From: UBA4055 sp036721445
Lineage (GTDB): Bacteria > UBA4055
Length of the DNA: 25,519 bases
Direction: 5' to 3'
Assembly: GCA_036721445.1 (NCBI GenBank)
Contig: DAIMKZ010000028.1
Location: forward strand, 1 to 25,519
Every line of letters begins with the position of its first letter. Position 1 is the first letter of the stretch. A model generated the notes under the pieces. It made no database searches. It was given only the letters and a program-made list of their open reading frames with translations, and was not told the origin of the DNA. Below are positions 15,676-24,172 of this stretch, piece after piece. Position numbers and translations under genes: made by a program.

Positions 15676-17417
15676 CGAATTTTTACAGAGACAACAGCGA
15701 TTTGAAATTCCATCTCGATAACCCCTTGATGAAGAGGATCGTCGAGCTTAAGGAAAGAGATTACAAAATCGATGAAAAAGAATACTACGGTAAAGACAAG
15801 ATAGACCCGAACGAGTACAAACCCTGTAACTTCGAAGACGCGGTCGACAGTTACGATTCGGTACTTGAGATAGTCGGAGACATCGCGGGAGATGTGATCG
15901 CTCCTAACGCTGAAAGTGTAGATCTTGAAGGCGCGAGGCTGGAGAATAACCGCGTTCATTACGCCGCCGGTACCGTCGAGAACATGACAGCGCTCAGGCA
16001 GGCAGGCCTGACGGGCGTTACTCAGCCGAGAAAATACGGCGGGATGAACTTCCCGACCACCGTTTACAGCATGATGATCGAAATGGTCTCACGCGGCGAC
16101 GCCAGTCTGATGAACCTTTTCGGCCTCCAGGATATAGGCGAAACGGTCAGGGAGTTCGCATCAGACGAGATCAAAGCAATATACATCCCCCGTTTCGCGT
16201 CAGGGGAGGCCACAGGCGCGATGATCCTCACCGAGCCTGACGCCGGTTCTGACCTTCAGGCAGTGCAGCTCAAAGCGCACTATGAGGAAAGCACCGGTCT
16301 ATGGAGACTGAACGGAGTAAAAAGGTTCATCACTAACGGCAATGCCGAACTTTCGCTGGTCCTGGCGAGGACGGAAGAAGGCACAAAGGACGGCAGGGGT
16401 CTTTCCATGCTCCTGTACGAGAGAGACGACACCGTGCAGATCAGGAGGATCGAGAACAAGATGGGTATCCACGGATCACCGACATGCGAGATGGTGTTCA
16501 AGAATTCTCCCGCGCTCCTGATCGGAAAAAGGAAATTCGGACTTATAAAATATGTTATGTCCCTCATGAACGGAGCAAGGCTCGGCGTGAGCGGTCAGGC
16601 GATAGGAATATCTGAAGCGGCTTACAGGGAAGCGCTGAAATACGCTCAGGAAAGAGCGCAGTTCGGAAAGGTGATTAATCAGTTCGCTCCCGTTTTCGAG
16701 ATACTTACAGATATGAAGGTAAAGATCGCAGCATTAAGAACTCTCTACTACGAAACATCGAGATTCGTTGACGTTTATAAGACACTTGAGGAGATCGAGC
16801 ACGAAAGAGAGCTTACTCCCGAAGAGAAGACAGAACTTAAGCAGTTCAAGAGAAGAGCCGATTTCTACACTCCGCTCATCAAGGGACTGTCTTCGGAAGC
16901 GTCGAACAGGATAACATACGATGCCATTCAGATACACGGCGGAACGGGATTCACTAAAGACTTCCCGGTGGAGAGACTGTACAGAGATGCCAGGATAACT
17001 TCGATATATGAAGGTACCACCCAGCTTCAGGTCATAGCCGCTATAAAAGGTGTTACGAGCGGATTGTTCTCTGAAATGATGGACGAGTATGCTTCGAGAA
17101 AAATATCATACGATCTCGAGTTCATGCTCAAGGAACTTAAAGCTATGAAGAAAGAGTACCTTTCCGCGATCGAATACGTTGAAAGTTTCAAAGACCAGGA
17201 ATATCTTGATTTCCACGCGAGAAGGCTTGTAGAAATGGCCGGCAATATTATAATGGGCCATCTTCTGCTGCTTGATGCTGACAGGGATCAGAGATTCAGG
17301 CTGTCAGCCGAGGTCTTTATAAAAAAGGCTAAGGCCGAGAATACCGACAGAATGCTCGTAATAAAAGAGATCGAACCTGATTTTCTGAATAATTATAAGG
17401 AGCTTACAAAGCTGTAA
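15672..17417 (+). CDS. Long-form acyl-CoA dehydrogenase
   Basis: An FAD enzyme that oxidises acyl-CoA to enoyl-CoA and passes electrons to EtfAB. Its flavin segments TEPDAGSD (residues 188-195) and KRFITNGN (217-224) are present, as is IHGGTGFTKDFPVERLYRDA. Glu447 in IYEGTTQ occupies the usual catalytic-base position. At 581 residues it is about 200 longer than short-chain enzymes, through a charged insert near 370-395 and a C-terminal helical domain after about 460. This matches the long, DmdC/FadE5-like subgroup. Chain-length preference cannot be read. The ATG overlaps the etfA stop, so it is almost certainly the Etf partner in an anaerobic oxidation or reduction step. Confidence 0.93.
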   Translation: MTNFYRDNSDLKFHLDNPLMKRIVELKERDYKIDEKEYYGKDKIDPNEYKPCNFEDAVDSYDSVLEIVGDIAGDVIAPNAESVDLEGARLENNRVHYAAGTVENMTALRQAGLTGVTQPRKYGGMNFPTTVYSMMIEMVSRGDASLMNLFGLQDIGETVREFASDEIKAIYIPRFASGEATGAMILTEPDAGSDLQAVQLKAHYEESTGLWRLNGVKRFITNGNAELSLVLARTEEGTKDGRGLSMLLYERDDTVQIRRIENKMGIHGSPTCEMVFKNSPALLIGKRKFGLIKYVMSLMNGARLGVSGQAIGISEAAYREALKYAQERAQFGKVINQFAPVFEILTDMKVKIAALRTLYYETSRFVDVYKTLEEIEHERELTPEEKTELKQFKRRADFYTPLIKGLSSEASNRITYDAIQIHGGTGFTKDFPVERLYRDARITSIYEGTTQLQVIAAIKGVTSGLFSEMMDEYASRKISYDLEFMLKELKAMKKEYLSAIEYVESFKDQEYLDFHARRLVEMAGNIIMGHLLLLDADRDQRFRLSAEVFIKKAKAENTDRMLVIKEIEPDFLNNYKELTKL

Positions 17418-18002
17418 ATGAAAAGCTTCAACATCGCCGCATACATTTCCGGATCGGGAAGCAATCTGAGAGCTGTTATTGAAAGTTCTATTGACGGAAC
17501 TATAGCTTCAAAAGTGAAACTTGTAATAGCTGATAAAGAAGCCAAAGGACTTGAATATCCTGATTCTATCGGAATTGAAACTGCAGTGATAAGCAGAAAG
17601 AACTTACCGAGATCAGAATTTCTCAAAAGACAGCATGATCTGTTGAAAAAACATTCGATAGATCTGATAATTCTTGCGGGATTTCTAAAAAAACTGCCTC
17701 CTGAAATAGTTCATGAGTACGACGGAAAGATATTGAATATCCATCCCGCCTTGTTGCCGAAGTTCGGCGGAAAAGGATTTTACGGTATGAACGTCCACAG
17801 AGCAGTTTTGGAAGCCGGTGAAGAGTATTCCGGACCGACAGTTCATTTCGTTGACGAGAAATACGATAATGGTGAGATCCTGGTTCAGAGAAAAGTAAAA
17901 ATTGACGGAAATGAAACGCCTGAGTCACTTCAAAATAAAGTGCTTAAAGAGGAGCACACAATATTCACTGAAGCTATAAAAATACTGGAAGAAAGGGAAT
18001 AG
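17418..18002 (+). CDS. purN: Phosphoribosylglycinamide formyltransferase
   Basis: PurN transfers the formyl group of 10-formyl-THF to GAR, the third step of purine synthesis. The 194-residue protein has SGSGSNL (phosphate loop, 11-17), LNIHPALLP with catalytic Asn107 and His109, and VDEKYDNGEIL with Asp150. The ATG follows the dehydrogenase stop with no gap, and AAGGAG lies inside the upstream gene, so translation is probably coupled. It is followed without a gap by purH, the other folate-dependent formyltransferase of the pathway. Confidence 0.95.
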   Translation: MKSFNIAAYISGSGSNLRAVIESSIDGTIASKVKLVIADKEAKGLEYPDSIGIETAVISRKNLPRSEFLKRQHDLLKKHSIDLIILAGFLKKLPPEIVHEYDGKILNIHPALLPKFGGKGFYGMNVHRAVLEAGEEYSGPTVHFVDEKYDNGEILVQRKVKIDGNETPESLQNKVLKEEHTIFTEAIKILEERE

Positions 18003-19694
18003 ATGGGAACTAGAGAAATAAAAAGAGCGATAATTTCATTATCAGACAAGGCCGGAGCGACTGATCTGGCAAAATATCTTGAAAGTAAAGGCATCGAAAT
18101 CTTTTCCACCGGCGGAACTTTTAAACTGCTCAAAGAGAGCGGTATCGATGTAAAAGAAATAACGGAACTTACCGGCTTTCCTGAAATGATGGACGGCAGG
18201 ATAAAAACTCTGAATCCTAAAGTGCACGGCGGTATACTTGCTGTCAGAGATAACCCGGAACACATGAAGCAGGCTGAAGAGAACGGTGTGTCAATGATCG
18301 ATATGCTCGTAGTCAATCTTTATCCATTCGAGAAGACGGTAGCGAATCCGGATGTAATTCTGGAAGACGCTATAGAGAATATCGACATCGGCGGACCGAC
18401 AATGATAAGAAGCGCCGCAAAGAATTATAAATATGTCACTGTAATTACCGACCCTGCAGATTACGCTAAGTTCGTTGATGAATATGACAGACTTGGCGGA
18501 ACATCTCTTGAATTCAGGCAGGAACTGGCCAGAAAAGTTTTCGCAAAGACCTCGAAATACGATGCGGCTATTTCCGAATATCTCGAAAAGACGCTTGCGG
18601 ACAACCTGAAAAAAACGATAGTGCTCGAGAACGGGCTGATATTGAGGTACGGAGAAAACTCGCACCAGAAAGGTATTTTGTTCCCTGACGGTGTATCAAA
18701 AGGTACTCTGGCCAACGCGGAAATGGTCAACGGTAAAGAGATGTCCTACAACAATTATATGGATGCCCAGGCAGCGCTCGACACGGTACTAGAGTTCGAC
18801 GAACCGGCAGCAGTCGTGATCAAGCACATGAACCCGTGCGGTGCGGCGACAGGAAAAAACATACGCGAAGCTGTTGAGAAAGCGTGGTTCTCCGACCCTA
18901 TATCCGCGATGGGTTCGGTAGTCGCCTTCAACCGCGAATTCGATATGGACGCGCTGCGCTTCTTCCGCGGTGACGAGGTTAAACACCTGTCATTCACCGT
19001 CGAGAACGACAGACTAATATCTTCCGAGATAAAAAGAAAATTCATCGAGGTCATAATAGCCCCGTCTTTTTCTGTTGAAGCGCTTGAATATATTACTAAA
19101 AAGAAGAATTTTGAGAATGTCCGAGTACTCAAGATTGATCTGGAAGCATCGAAAAAAGCAAAAGATTTTAACCTTAAGCGCATAGACGGTGGGTATCTTT
19201 ACCAGACAACAGATGACGAACTTATATCAAAATTCGATACGGTAACGAAAAAAGAATTCTCAGACGATATGAAGAAACTCGCTGAATTTTCATACAAATG
19301 CTGTAAACATACAAAATCAAACGCCATCGTTATCTGCCGACGCACTAATGCAGGTTATCAGGTACTCGGAATGGGTGCGGGACAGCCCAACAGGGTGGAT
19401 TCGTTAAGGAAGCTCGCCGTTACAAAAGCAAGGGAGAACCTTGAGTACGAGCACAGGACACTCGGCATCAAGATACCGTTCGAAGAGTATTTCAGAAAGG
19501 TAATTTCAGAAGACACGGTTCTTGCGAGCGACGCTTTTTTCCCGTTCGACGACACCGTCAGGACTGCGGCTTCATACGGAATAAAATTCATAATTCAGCC
19601 GGGAGGGTCTCAGAACGACACGGATTCTATAAAAGCCTGCGATGAGCTCAACATAGCAATGATATTCGCAGGAAACAGACATTTTAGACACTAA
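18003..19694 (+). CDS. purH: Bifunctional AICAR formyltransferase / IMP cyclohydrolase
   Basis: PurH performs the last two steps of IMP synthesis. The N-terminal MGS-like cyclohydrolase domain (1 to about 200) shows STGGT, GFPEMMDGRIKTLNPKVHGGIL and NLYPFEKT. The formyltransferase domain has RYGENSHQ, the catalytic VIKHMNPCG (Lys274, His275), GMGAGQPNRVDS and ASDAFFPFDD. The C-terminus ends in IFAGNRHFRH. At 563 residues it is 30-50 longer than common PurH; an extra segment near 483-500 (EHRTLGIKIPFEEYF) accounts for part. It starts directly at the purN stop. Confidence 0.97.
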   Translation: MGTREIKRAIISLSDKAGATDLAKYLESKGIEIFSTGGTFKLLKESGIDVKEITELTGFPEMMDGRIKTLNPKVHGGILAVRDNPEHMKQAEENGVSMIDMLVVNLYPFEKTVANPDVILEDAIENIDIGGPTMIRSAAKNYKYVTVITDPADYAKFVDEYDRLGGTSLEFRQELARKVFAKTSKYDAAISEYLEKTLADNLKKTIVLENGLILRYGENSHQKGILFPDGVSKGTLANAEMVNGKEMSYNNYMDAQAALDTVLEFDEPAAVVIKHMNPCGAATGKNIREAVEKAWFSDPISAMGSVVAFNREFDMDALRFFRGDEVKHLSFTVENDRLISSEIKRKFIEVIIAPSFSVEALEYITKKKNFENVRVLKIDLEASKKAKDFNLKRIDGGYLYQTTDDELISKFDTVTKKEFSDDMKKLAEFSYKCCKHTKSNAIVICRRTNAGYQVLGMGAGQPNRVDSLRKLAVTKARENLEYEHRTLGIKIPFEEYFRKVISEDTVLASDAFFPFDDTVRTAASYGIKFIIQPGGSQNDTDSIKACDELNIAMIFAGNRHFRH

Positions 19695-19719
19695 CTGCAA
19701 TAAAAAAACAGGATAAATT

Positions 19720-20748
19720 ATGGACTTTCTTTCAATATTCAATTTCTTCTCGCATGATGTGGCGATCGACCTGGGAACTGCCAATACGCTTATATATGTC
19801 AAGGGCAGGGGTGTCGTTGTGGATGAACCGTCGGTCGTGACATGGGACGAAAGACTCAAGAAGGTTATAGCGATAGGCTATGAAGCCAGGAGCATGGAGG
19901 GAAAAACTCCCGGGGCCATAAGGACGATAAGGCCGATGAAAGACGGTGTCATAGATGATGATGAGATCGCTGAGGAAATGATAAGGCAGTTCATAAAAAA
20001 GATCCGGACCGGAGCTTTTACAGGCAGACCAAGAATGATCGTCTGCGTGCCTTCAGGTGTTACAAAATCGGAAAAAAGGATAATCCGCAGCGCTGCTGAG
20101 AACGCGGGAGCCAGAGAAGTATTCCTGATCTCCGAACCGATGGCTGCAGCACTAGGTGTCGGACTGCCTGTGGATCAGCCGGAAGGCTCGATGGTGGTCG
20201 ATATAGGCGGCGGAACCACTGAAATAGCTGTGATTTCATTGAGCGGAATAGTATCCGAAAATTCGATAAGAACCGCGGGTAACAAAATGAACGAAGCGAT
20301 AATCGACTATATGAGAAGCGAACATAAACTCCTTATCGGTGAAAGAACTGCCGAAAGCATAAAGATCGATATTGGTTCGGCGGCGCCGCTGGAAAAAGAG
20401 CTTGTCAAGACCGCAAAAGGAAGAGACCTTATTGCGGGACTTCCAAAGGAAACCGAAGTAAAATCCGAAGAGATCAGGGCTGTACTTGCTCCTATAGTAA
20501 ACTCTATAGTCCAGGCAGTAAAAAGCGCTCTCGAAAAAACTCCGGGAGAACTTTCATCGGACATTAGAGACCGGGGGATCGTACTGACCGGCGGAGGAGC
20601 TCTGCTCAAAGGACTTGATATAAAGCTGCAGGAGGAAACCGACCTTCCGGTGATCATGGCTGAGGACCCGCTGACATGTGTTGTCAGAGGAACGGGAAAG
20701 GTTCTTGAGGACATGAATAAGTACTATAAAATACTGCTTAACGAATGA
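19720..20748 (+). CDS. mreB: Rod-shape determining actin-like protein MreB
   Basis: MreB polymerises under the inner membrane and guides the elongation machinery. Actin-fold nucleotide motifs are clear: phosphate-1 DLGTANT (17-23), phosphate-2 VVDIGGGTTE (159-168) and adenosine loop VLTGGGALLKG. The N-terminal MDFLSIFNFF is a short hydrophobic amphipathic helix that may bind the membrane. The length of 342 residues is typical. It lies 25 bases after purH with an AGGA ribosome binding site. mreC, mreD and a class B PBP follow. Confidence 0.98.
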   Translation: MDFLSIFNFFSHDVAIDLGTANTLIYVKGRGVVVDEPSVVTWDERLKKVIAIGYEARSMEGKTPGAIRTIRPMKDGVIDDDEIAEEMIRQFIKKIRTGAFTGRPRMIVCVPSGVTKSEKRIIRSAAENAGAREVFLISEPMAAALGVGLPVDQPEGSMVVDIGGGTTEIAVISLSGIVSENSIRTAGNKMNEAIIDYMRSEHKLLIGERTAESIKIDIGSAAPLEKELVKTAKGRDLIAGLPKETEVKSEEIRAVLAPIVNSIVQAVKSALEKTPGELSSDIRDRGIVLTGGGALLKGLDIKLQEETDLPVIMAEDPLTCVVRGTGKVLEDMNKYYKILLNE

Positions 20749-20774
20749 CGCGTGTCCTCATCAGATAGAGACCT

Positions 20775-21566
20775 ATGAAAACAACACCCAGATATGTTAT
20801 ATACAGAGAGTGGATATTTTTGACCGCAGCAGTGCTTGTTTCTATTTTTCTGATAATGTTCAATGATTCATCTTTCAATAATACTCTCAGCTCATACGGA
20901 CTTGACGCATACAGCCTTATCAATTACGACTATTTCTCTTTGCGTGAGAAAAGCGCGATGCAGAGGGAAATATCGGAACTTAAAACCAGAATAATGTACC
21001 TCGAAAATAATTCCGTGATCAGCGAATCTGCAATAGAGGAAAATTACAGGCTCAGATCAATGCTTTCTATACAGAAACGGGATTCCTTTGAATTTATTTA
21101 TGCAAGGTTCGCGGGAAGATCAGCAGGCAGCTCTAATTCGACCCTGCTTATAAATGCGGGAAAAGAAAAGGGCGTTTCTCCGGGTGACGCAGTTCTTACA
21201 GAGGCGGGGCTTATCGGAATGATCGAGAGTTCGGGTGACAAAGTCTCAAAAGTATCCCTGATATCGGGCAGGGCTGGAAAAATTGCTGTAAGAACGGAAA
21301 TAAACCGGGCGTACGGCATTATGAACCCTGACGGTCAGACAACCGCAATTATCGAGGAGATCGCAAAGGGTGTTTTGGTAAATGCGGGTGAAAAAATATA
21401 TACGGCCGATTTTTCAGAATTGTTCCCTCCCGACCTTCTTATAGGAACGGTCATTTCTGTATCGGATTCTTCTGCTACGATAAATAAAAAAATAAAGATT
21501 TCGTTCGCTCAGGACATGGAGAATATTGAAGATGTTTTTGTAATGAAAAGGGTTGAGGATAAATGA
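20775..21566 (+). CDS. mreC: Rod-shape determining protein MreC
   Basis: MreC is a bitopic inner-membrane protein that links MreB to PBP2 in the periplasm. One membrane segment (about residues 13-29, WIFLTAAVLVSIFLIMF) is followed by a coiled coil (about 55-85) and the beta-barrel MreC core with NAGKEKGVSPGDAVLTEAGLIG and the SLISGRAGKIAVRT strand. At 263 residues it is normal. The ribosome binding site before the ATG is weak. The stop overlaps the mreD start in ATGA. Confidence 0.94.
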   Translation: MKTTPRYVIYREWIFLTAAVLVSIFLIMFNDSSFNNTLSSYGLDAYSLINYDYFSLREKSAMQREISELKTRIMYLENNSVISESAIEENYRLRSMLSIQKRDSFEFIYARFAGRSAGSSNSTLLINAGKEKGVSPGDAVLTEAGLIGMIESSGDKVSKVSLISGRAGKIAVRTEINRAYGIMNPDGQTTAIIEEIAKGVLVNAGEKIYTADFSELFPPDLLIGTVISVSDSSATINKKIKISFAQDMENIEDVFVMKRVEDK

Positions 21567-22030
21567 TAAGGCAGCATGTTAAATTCGCTTTATTTCTGCT
21601 CCTTATAATCTGGATAAGTATAAGATATTCCGATCTTTATTCTATATTCGGTATTAAACCTGATATACTTCTTGTGTTCCTGATCAGAAGGGCCCTTCAT
21701 GACCCCAGACCGCAGGTATCTCTCTCGTGGGGGTTCTCTTCAGGGCTTATAACAGATGTGATCGCAGGAGATGTTATAGGCATTTCGTCTCTTGCATATT
21801 CGCTGGTCTGTTTTTTCGTTTCATTCTACAAAAGAGCTTCTGTTTACACTCCATCTTACAAAAGAACACTGCTTTACATTTATTCCGTCTCGTTTTCTTC
21901 TTTCCTTTTTTATGCGGTCACATCCTCATCAACCCCTTTTCTAAAAAATCTTGCTTTTATAATAATTCCATGCGCGATCTACACAATGACCGCTGCAATT
22001 GTATTTCAGACACTTAAACCGACCAGATAA
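21563..22030 (+). CDS. mreD: Rod-shape determining protein MreD
   Basis: A small 155-residue hydrophobic protein with four to five predicted membrane helices and the MreD-like segment IKPDILLVFLI near residue 35, followed by GFSSGLITDVIAGDVIGISSLAYS. It is placed by context and profile between mreC and PBP2. MreD is an integral part of the elongasome, with no known enzymatic activity. It overlaps mreC by four bases and ends two bases before the PBP2 gene. Confidence 0.88.
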   Translation: MIRQHVKFALFLLLIIWISIRYSDLYSIFGIKPDILLVFLIRRALHDPRPQVSLSWGFSSGLITDVIAGDVIGISSLAYSLVCFFVSFYKRASVYTPSYKRTLLYIYSVSFSSFLFYAVTSSSTPFLKNLAFIIIPCAIYTMTAAIVFQTLKPTR

Positions 22031-22032
22031 AA

Positions 22033-23778
22033 ATGAACAGTTCGAGAGTAAAATATTTTTTTTATCTGTCTCTGGTGCTTTTTGCAGTAATCCTGTTAAG
22101 AGTGATCTACCTTCAGTATTTCGATGAAAGACTTAAAATGAGGTCCGAACTAAACCGCGTAAGAACCGTGATAACCGAACCGTCACGGGGAAGGATATTC
22201 GACAGGAACGGAAAACTTCTCATCGACAACCAGTATGCCTATAATCTGTATGTAGTTCCCGAACATTTTCTAAAAAACGAGAGAGCTATTGAGTTTGTTA
22301 CTGATAGGCTTGAGCTGGAAAGAGATTCCGTGATCAGAGAATTAACCGCTCCCGATGTTTACCAGGACAGATATTACAGACTTCAGAGAAACATTGATTT
22401 TTCTGTATATTCAGCTCTCTCGGAAATGAAAAGCGGTCTTAGAGGTATTCAGATAAAAAAGGAATGGACAAGGAAATTTCTGATCGTTTCGGCCCCTCAT
22501 ATAATCGGTTATCTTGGAGAGGCAAGGGAAAGAGACGAAGTTACGGAAGATATCTCATACGGGGACCTGATAGGAAAAGAGGGGATAGAGTATATTTATG
22601 ACAGGATAATGAGAGGTGAAAAAGGATTCTATAAAGAGATAAAGGATGTGAAGGGTAATAAGATCTCTGATTATAAAAAAGAGGAGTGGAAGGAAGCCGT
22701 TAAAGGAAGAGATGTTTATTTGACCATTGATATAGAACTGCAGCAGTACATCGAGAAACTGCTGAGGAATAAAACCGGAACGGCCATAGTCCAGGACTGC
22801 AGTACCGGGGAGATACTTGCTCTTGCCAGCAAACCTGATTTTCCTCTTGAAATATTCTCGAGAAGGCTCTCGAAGGAAGAGTGGAGAAAGTGGTCTGAAG
22901 ACCCCAGAAAACCTCTGTATAATAAAGCCATAATGGGGTTGTACCCGCCCGGATCGGTGATAAAAATGGCCACGGTCTTTGCTGCTTTCGATCAGGGTAT
23001 AAAGAAACTTAATGACAAAGTGCACTGCCCCGGAGGAATGCAGATCGGTAACAGGTTCATCCGTTGCTGGCTCAGAACAGGCCACGGAGATGTGAACCTC
23101 ACACTGGCTCTCATGCTTTCCTGCGATACTTATTTTTACGATATAGCTTTAAATATCGATCTGGACAGATGGAAAAACACACTGGAGTCTCTGGGACTGG
23201 GTTCAAGAACGGGCATAGACCTTAAATATGAAAGGAGCGGTCTGGTTCCCGACGAAGAATATTATTCCAAGAGGATAAAAGGCGATCTGACCGGAAGATA
23301 CGCGAACCTTATGATCGGACAGGGCGAGATACTGACCACGCCTCTGCAGATTGCGAACTATACATCGATGATAGCTAACGGCGGCATCAGACTAACACCT
23401 CACCTGCTCCTGAAACACGGTGAGGAAGGAGATTTTGAATATTTTGAAAATGCGGTACACGACACAATTAAATTCGATCTTAAAGTACTGGAAACTGTCA
23501 GAAAAGCTATGGATTATGTTGTAAATGCGGAAGGAGGAACCGCTTTTTCCGCAAGGAGCAATCTGATCGAATTTGCCGGCAAGACGGGAACGGCTCAGAA
23601 CCCGCACGGTGATGATCACGCGTGGTTCACTGCTTACGGACCGTATAGCGCACCTGAAATTGCCGTGACGGTATTCGAAGAACACGGAAAGCACGGCAGC
23701 GCCGCAGCCGCTGTAACAAGAGATATTTTTGAATACTGGGTTAAAAATAAAAAAGCCCCGCATGAAGCGGGGCAATAG
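22033..23778 (+). CDS. mrdA: Penicillin-binding protein 2, elongation-specific transpeptidase
   Basis: A class B PBP that cross-links murein during elongation. One N-terminal membrane anchor (about 8-27) is followed by a PBP dimerisation domain (TEPSRGRIFDRNGKLL, 48-63) and the transpeptidase with SVIK (Ser308, Lys311), SCD (363-365) and KTGTA (517-521). The SCD variant in place of SxN is the PBP2 form. At 581 residues it is slightly shorter than E. coli PBP2. The last seven residues (APHEAGQ) are encoded by the rpsO terminator of the opposite strand. rodA, often next, is missing here. Confidence 0.95.
   Translation: MNSSRVKYFFYLSLVLFAVILLRVIYLQYFDERLKMRSELNRVRTVITEPSRGRIFDRNGKLLIDNQYAYNLYVVPEHFLKNERAIEFVTDRLELERDSVIRELTAPDVYQDRYYRLQRNIDFSVYSALSEMKSGLRGIQIKKEWTRKFLIVSAPHIIGYLGEARERDEVTEDISYGDLIGKEGIEYIYDRIMRGEKGFYKEIKDVKGNKISDYKKEEWKEAVKGRDVYLTIDIELQQYIEKLLRNKTGTAIVQDCSTGEILALASKPDFPLEIFSRRLSKEEWRKWSEDPRKPLYNKAIMGLYPPGSVIKMATVFAAFDQGIKKLNDKVHCPGGMQIGNRFIRCWLRTGHGDVNLTLALMLSCDTYFYDIALNIDLDRWKNTLESLGLGSRTGIDLKYERSGLVPDEEYYSKRIKGDLTGRYANLMIGQGEILTTPLQIANYTSMIANGGIRLTPHLLLKHGEEGDFEYFENAVHDTIKFDLKVLETVRKAMDYVVNAEGGTAFSARSNLIEFAGKTGTAQNPHGDDHAWFTAYGPYSAPEIAVTVFEEHGKHGSAAAAVTRDIFEYWVKNKKAPHEAGQ
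23742..23773 (-). terminator. Rho-independent terminator of rpsO
   Basis: The 7 bp GC stem GCCCCGC (23755-23761) pairs with GCGGGGC (23767-23773) around a five-base loop. On the minus strand TTTTTTATTTTT follows. It begins 9 bases past the rpsO stop and lies wholly within the coding region of PBP2. The plus side lacks a T tract, so it should work for rpsO only. Confidence 0.9.
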
Positions 23779-23781
23779 ACT

Positions 23782-24054
23782 TTAGTATCTGTCTTTCAGT
23801 TCAAGGTCCTTTATAAGATTCCTGTACCTTTCAATGTCGGTCTTTCTGAGATATTTGAGCAGCTTGCTTCTTTTTCCCAGCATAAGCCTTAAACCTCTCC
23901 TTGAGTGATTGTCTTTTTTGTTGGCGATCAGATGTTGCGTCAGGCTCTTAACCCTTGTTGAGATCAGTACTATCTGAACTTCAGCTCTTCCCGAGTCGTT
24001 CGGATTAACTCCGTACTTTTTAATGATCTCCTGTTTTTCTTCTGAGGATAACAT
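23782..24054 (-). CDS. rpsO: 30S ribosomal protein S15
   Basis: S15 binds the central domain of 16S rRNA and starts platform assembly. The start MLSSEEKQEIIKKYGVNPND, then GRAEVQIVLISTRVKSL, HSRRGLRLMLGKRSKLLKYL and the C-terminal YRNLIKDLELKDRY are diagnostic. I start at 24054, giving 90 residues, because AAAGGAG lies six bases upstream and S15 is normally 89 residues. A longer in-frame reading begins at 24102 (MTISILGGDLKKK) but resembles no S15 extension. Promoter and terminator flank it, so it is a single-gene unit. Confidence 0.97.
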   Translation of the reverse strand: MLSSEEKQEIIKKYGVNPNDSGRAEVQIVLISTRVKSLTQHLIANKKDNHSRRGLRLMLGKRSKLLKYLRKTDIERYRNLIKDLELKDRY

Positions 24055-24128
24055 TTTTTCTCCTTTTTTTTTCAGATCGCCGCCCAGTATGGATATTGTC
24101 ATCTCATCCGAGCCGGGATCATTTTAGA
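24055..24128 (-). promoter_or_regulatory. rpsO leader with possible autoregulatory structure
   Basis: About 73 leader bases precede the ATG. On the RNA, GATCCC (24120-24115) can face GGG and GATC (to 24075), with an inner GGAT/ATCC hairpin (24109-24106 with 24094-24091). rpsO leaders in several phyla bind S15 and repress translation; this structure is only eye-folded. Confidence 0.3.
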
Positions 24129-24134
24129 ACGCCA

Positions 24135-24163
24135 AATATAATAAATAACTTATAATTTGTCAA
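24135..24163 (-). promoter_or_regulatory. Sigma70-type promoter of rpsO
   Basis: Minus-strand TTGACA (24163-24158) and TATATT (24140-24135) are separated by 17 bp. This is the closest to consensus in the window, as expected for a ribosomal protein gene. The predicted start is near 24128. Confidence 0.8.
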
Positions 24164-24172
24164 GAATCTCTT

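Noticed and set aside
24055..24102. 16-residue N-terminal extension of S15
   Set aside because: S15 is normally about 89 residues and AAAGGAG directly precedes the inner ATG.
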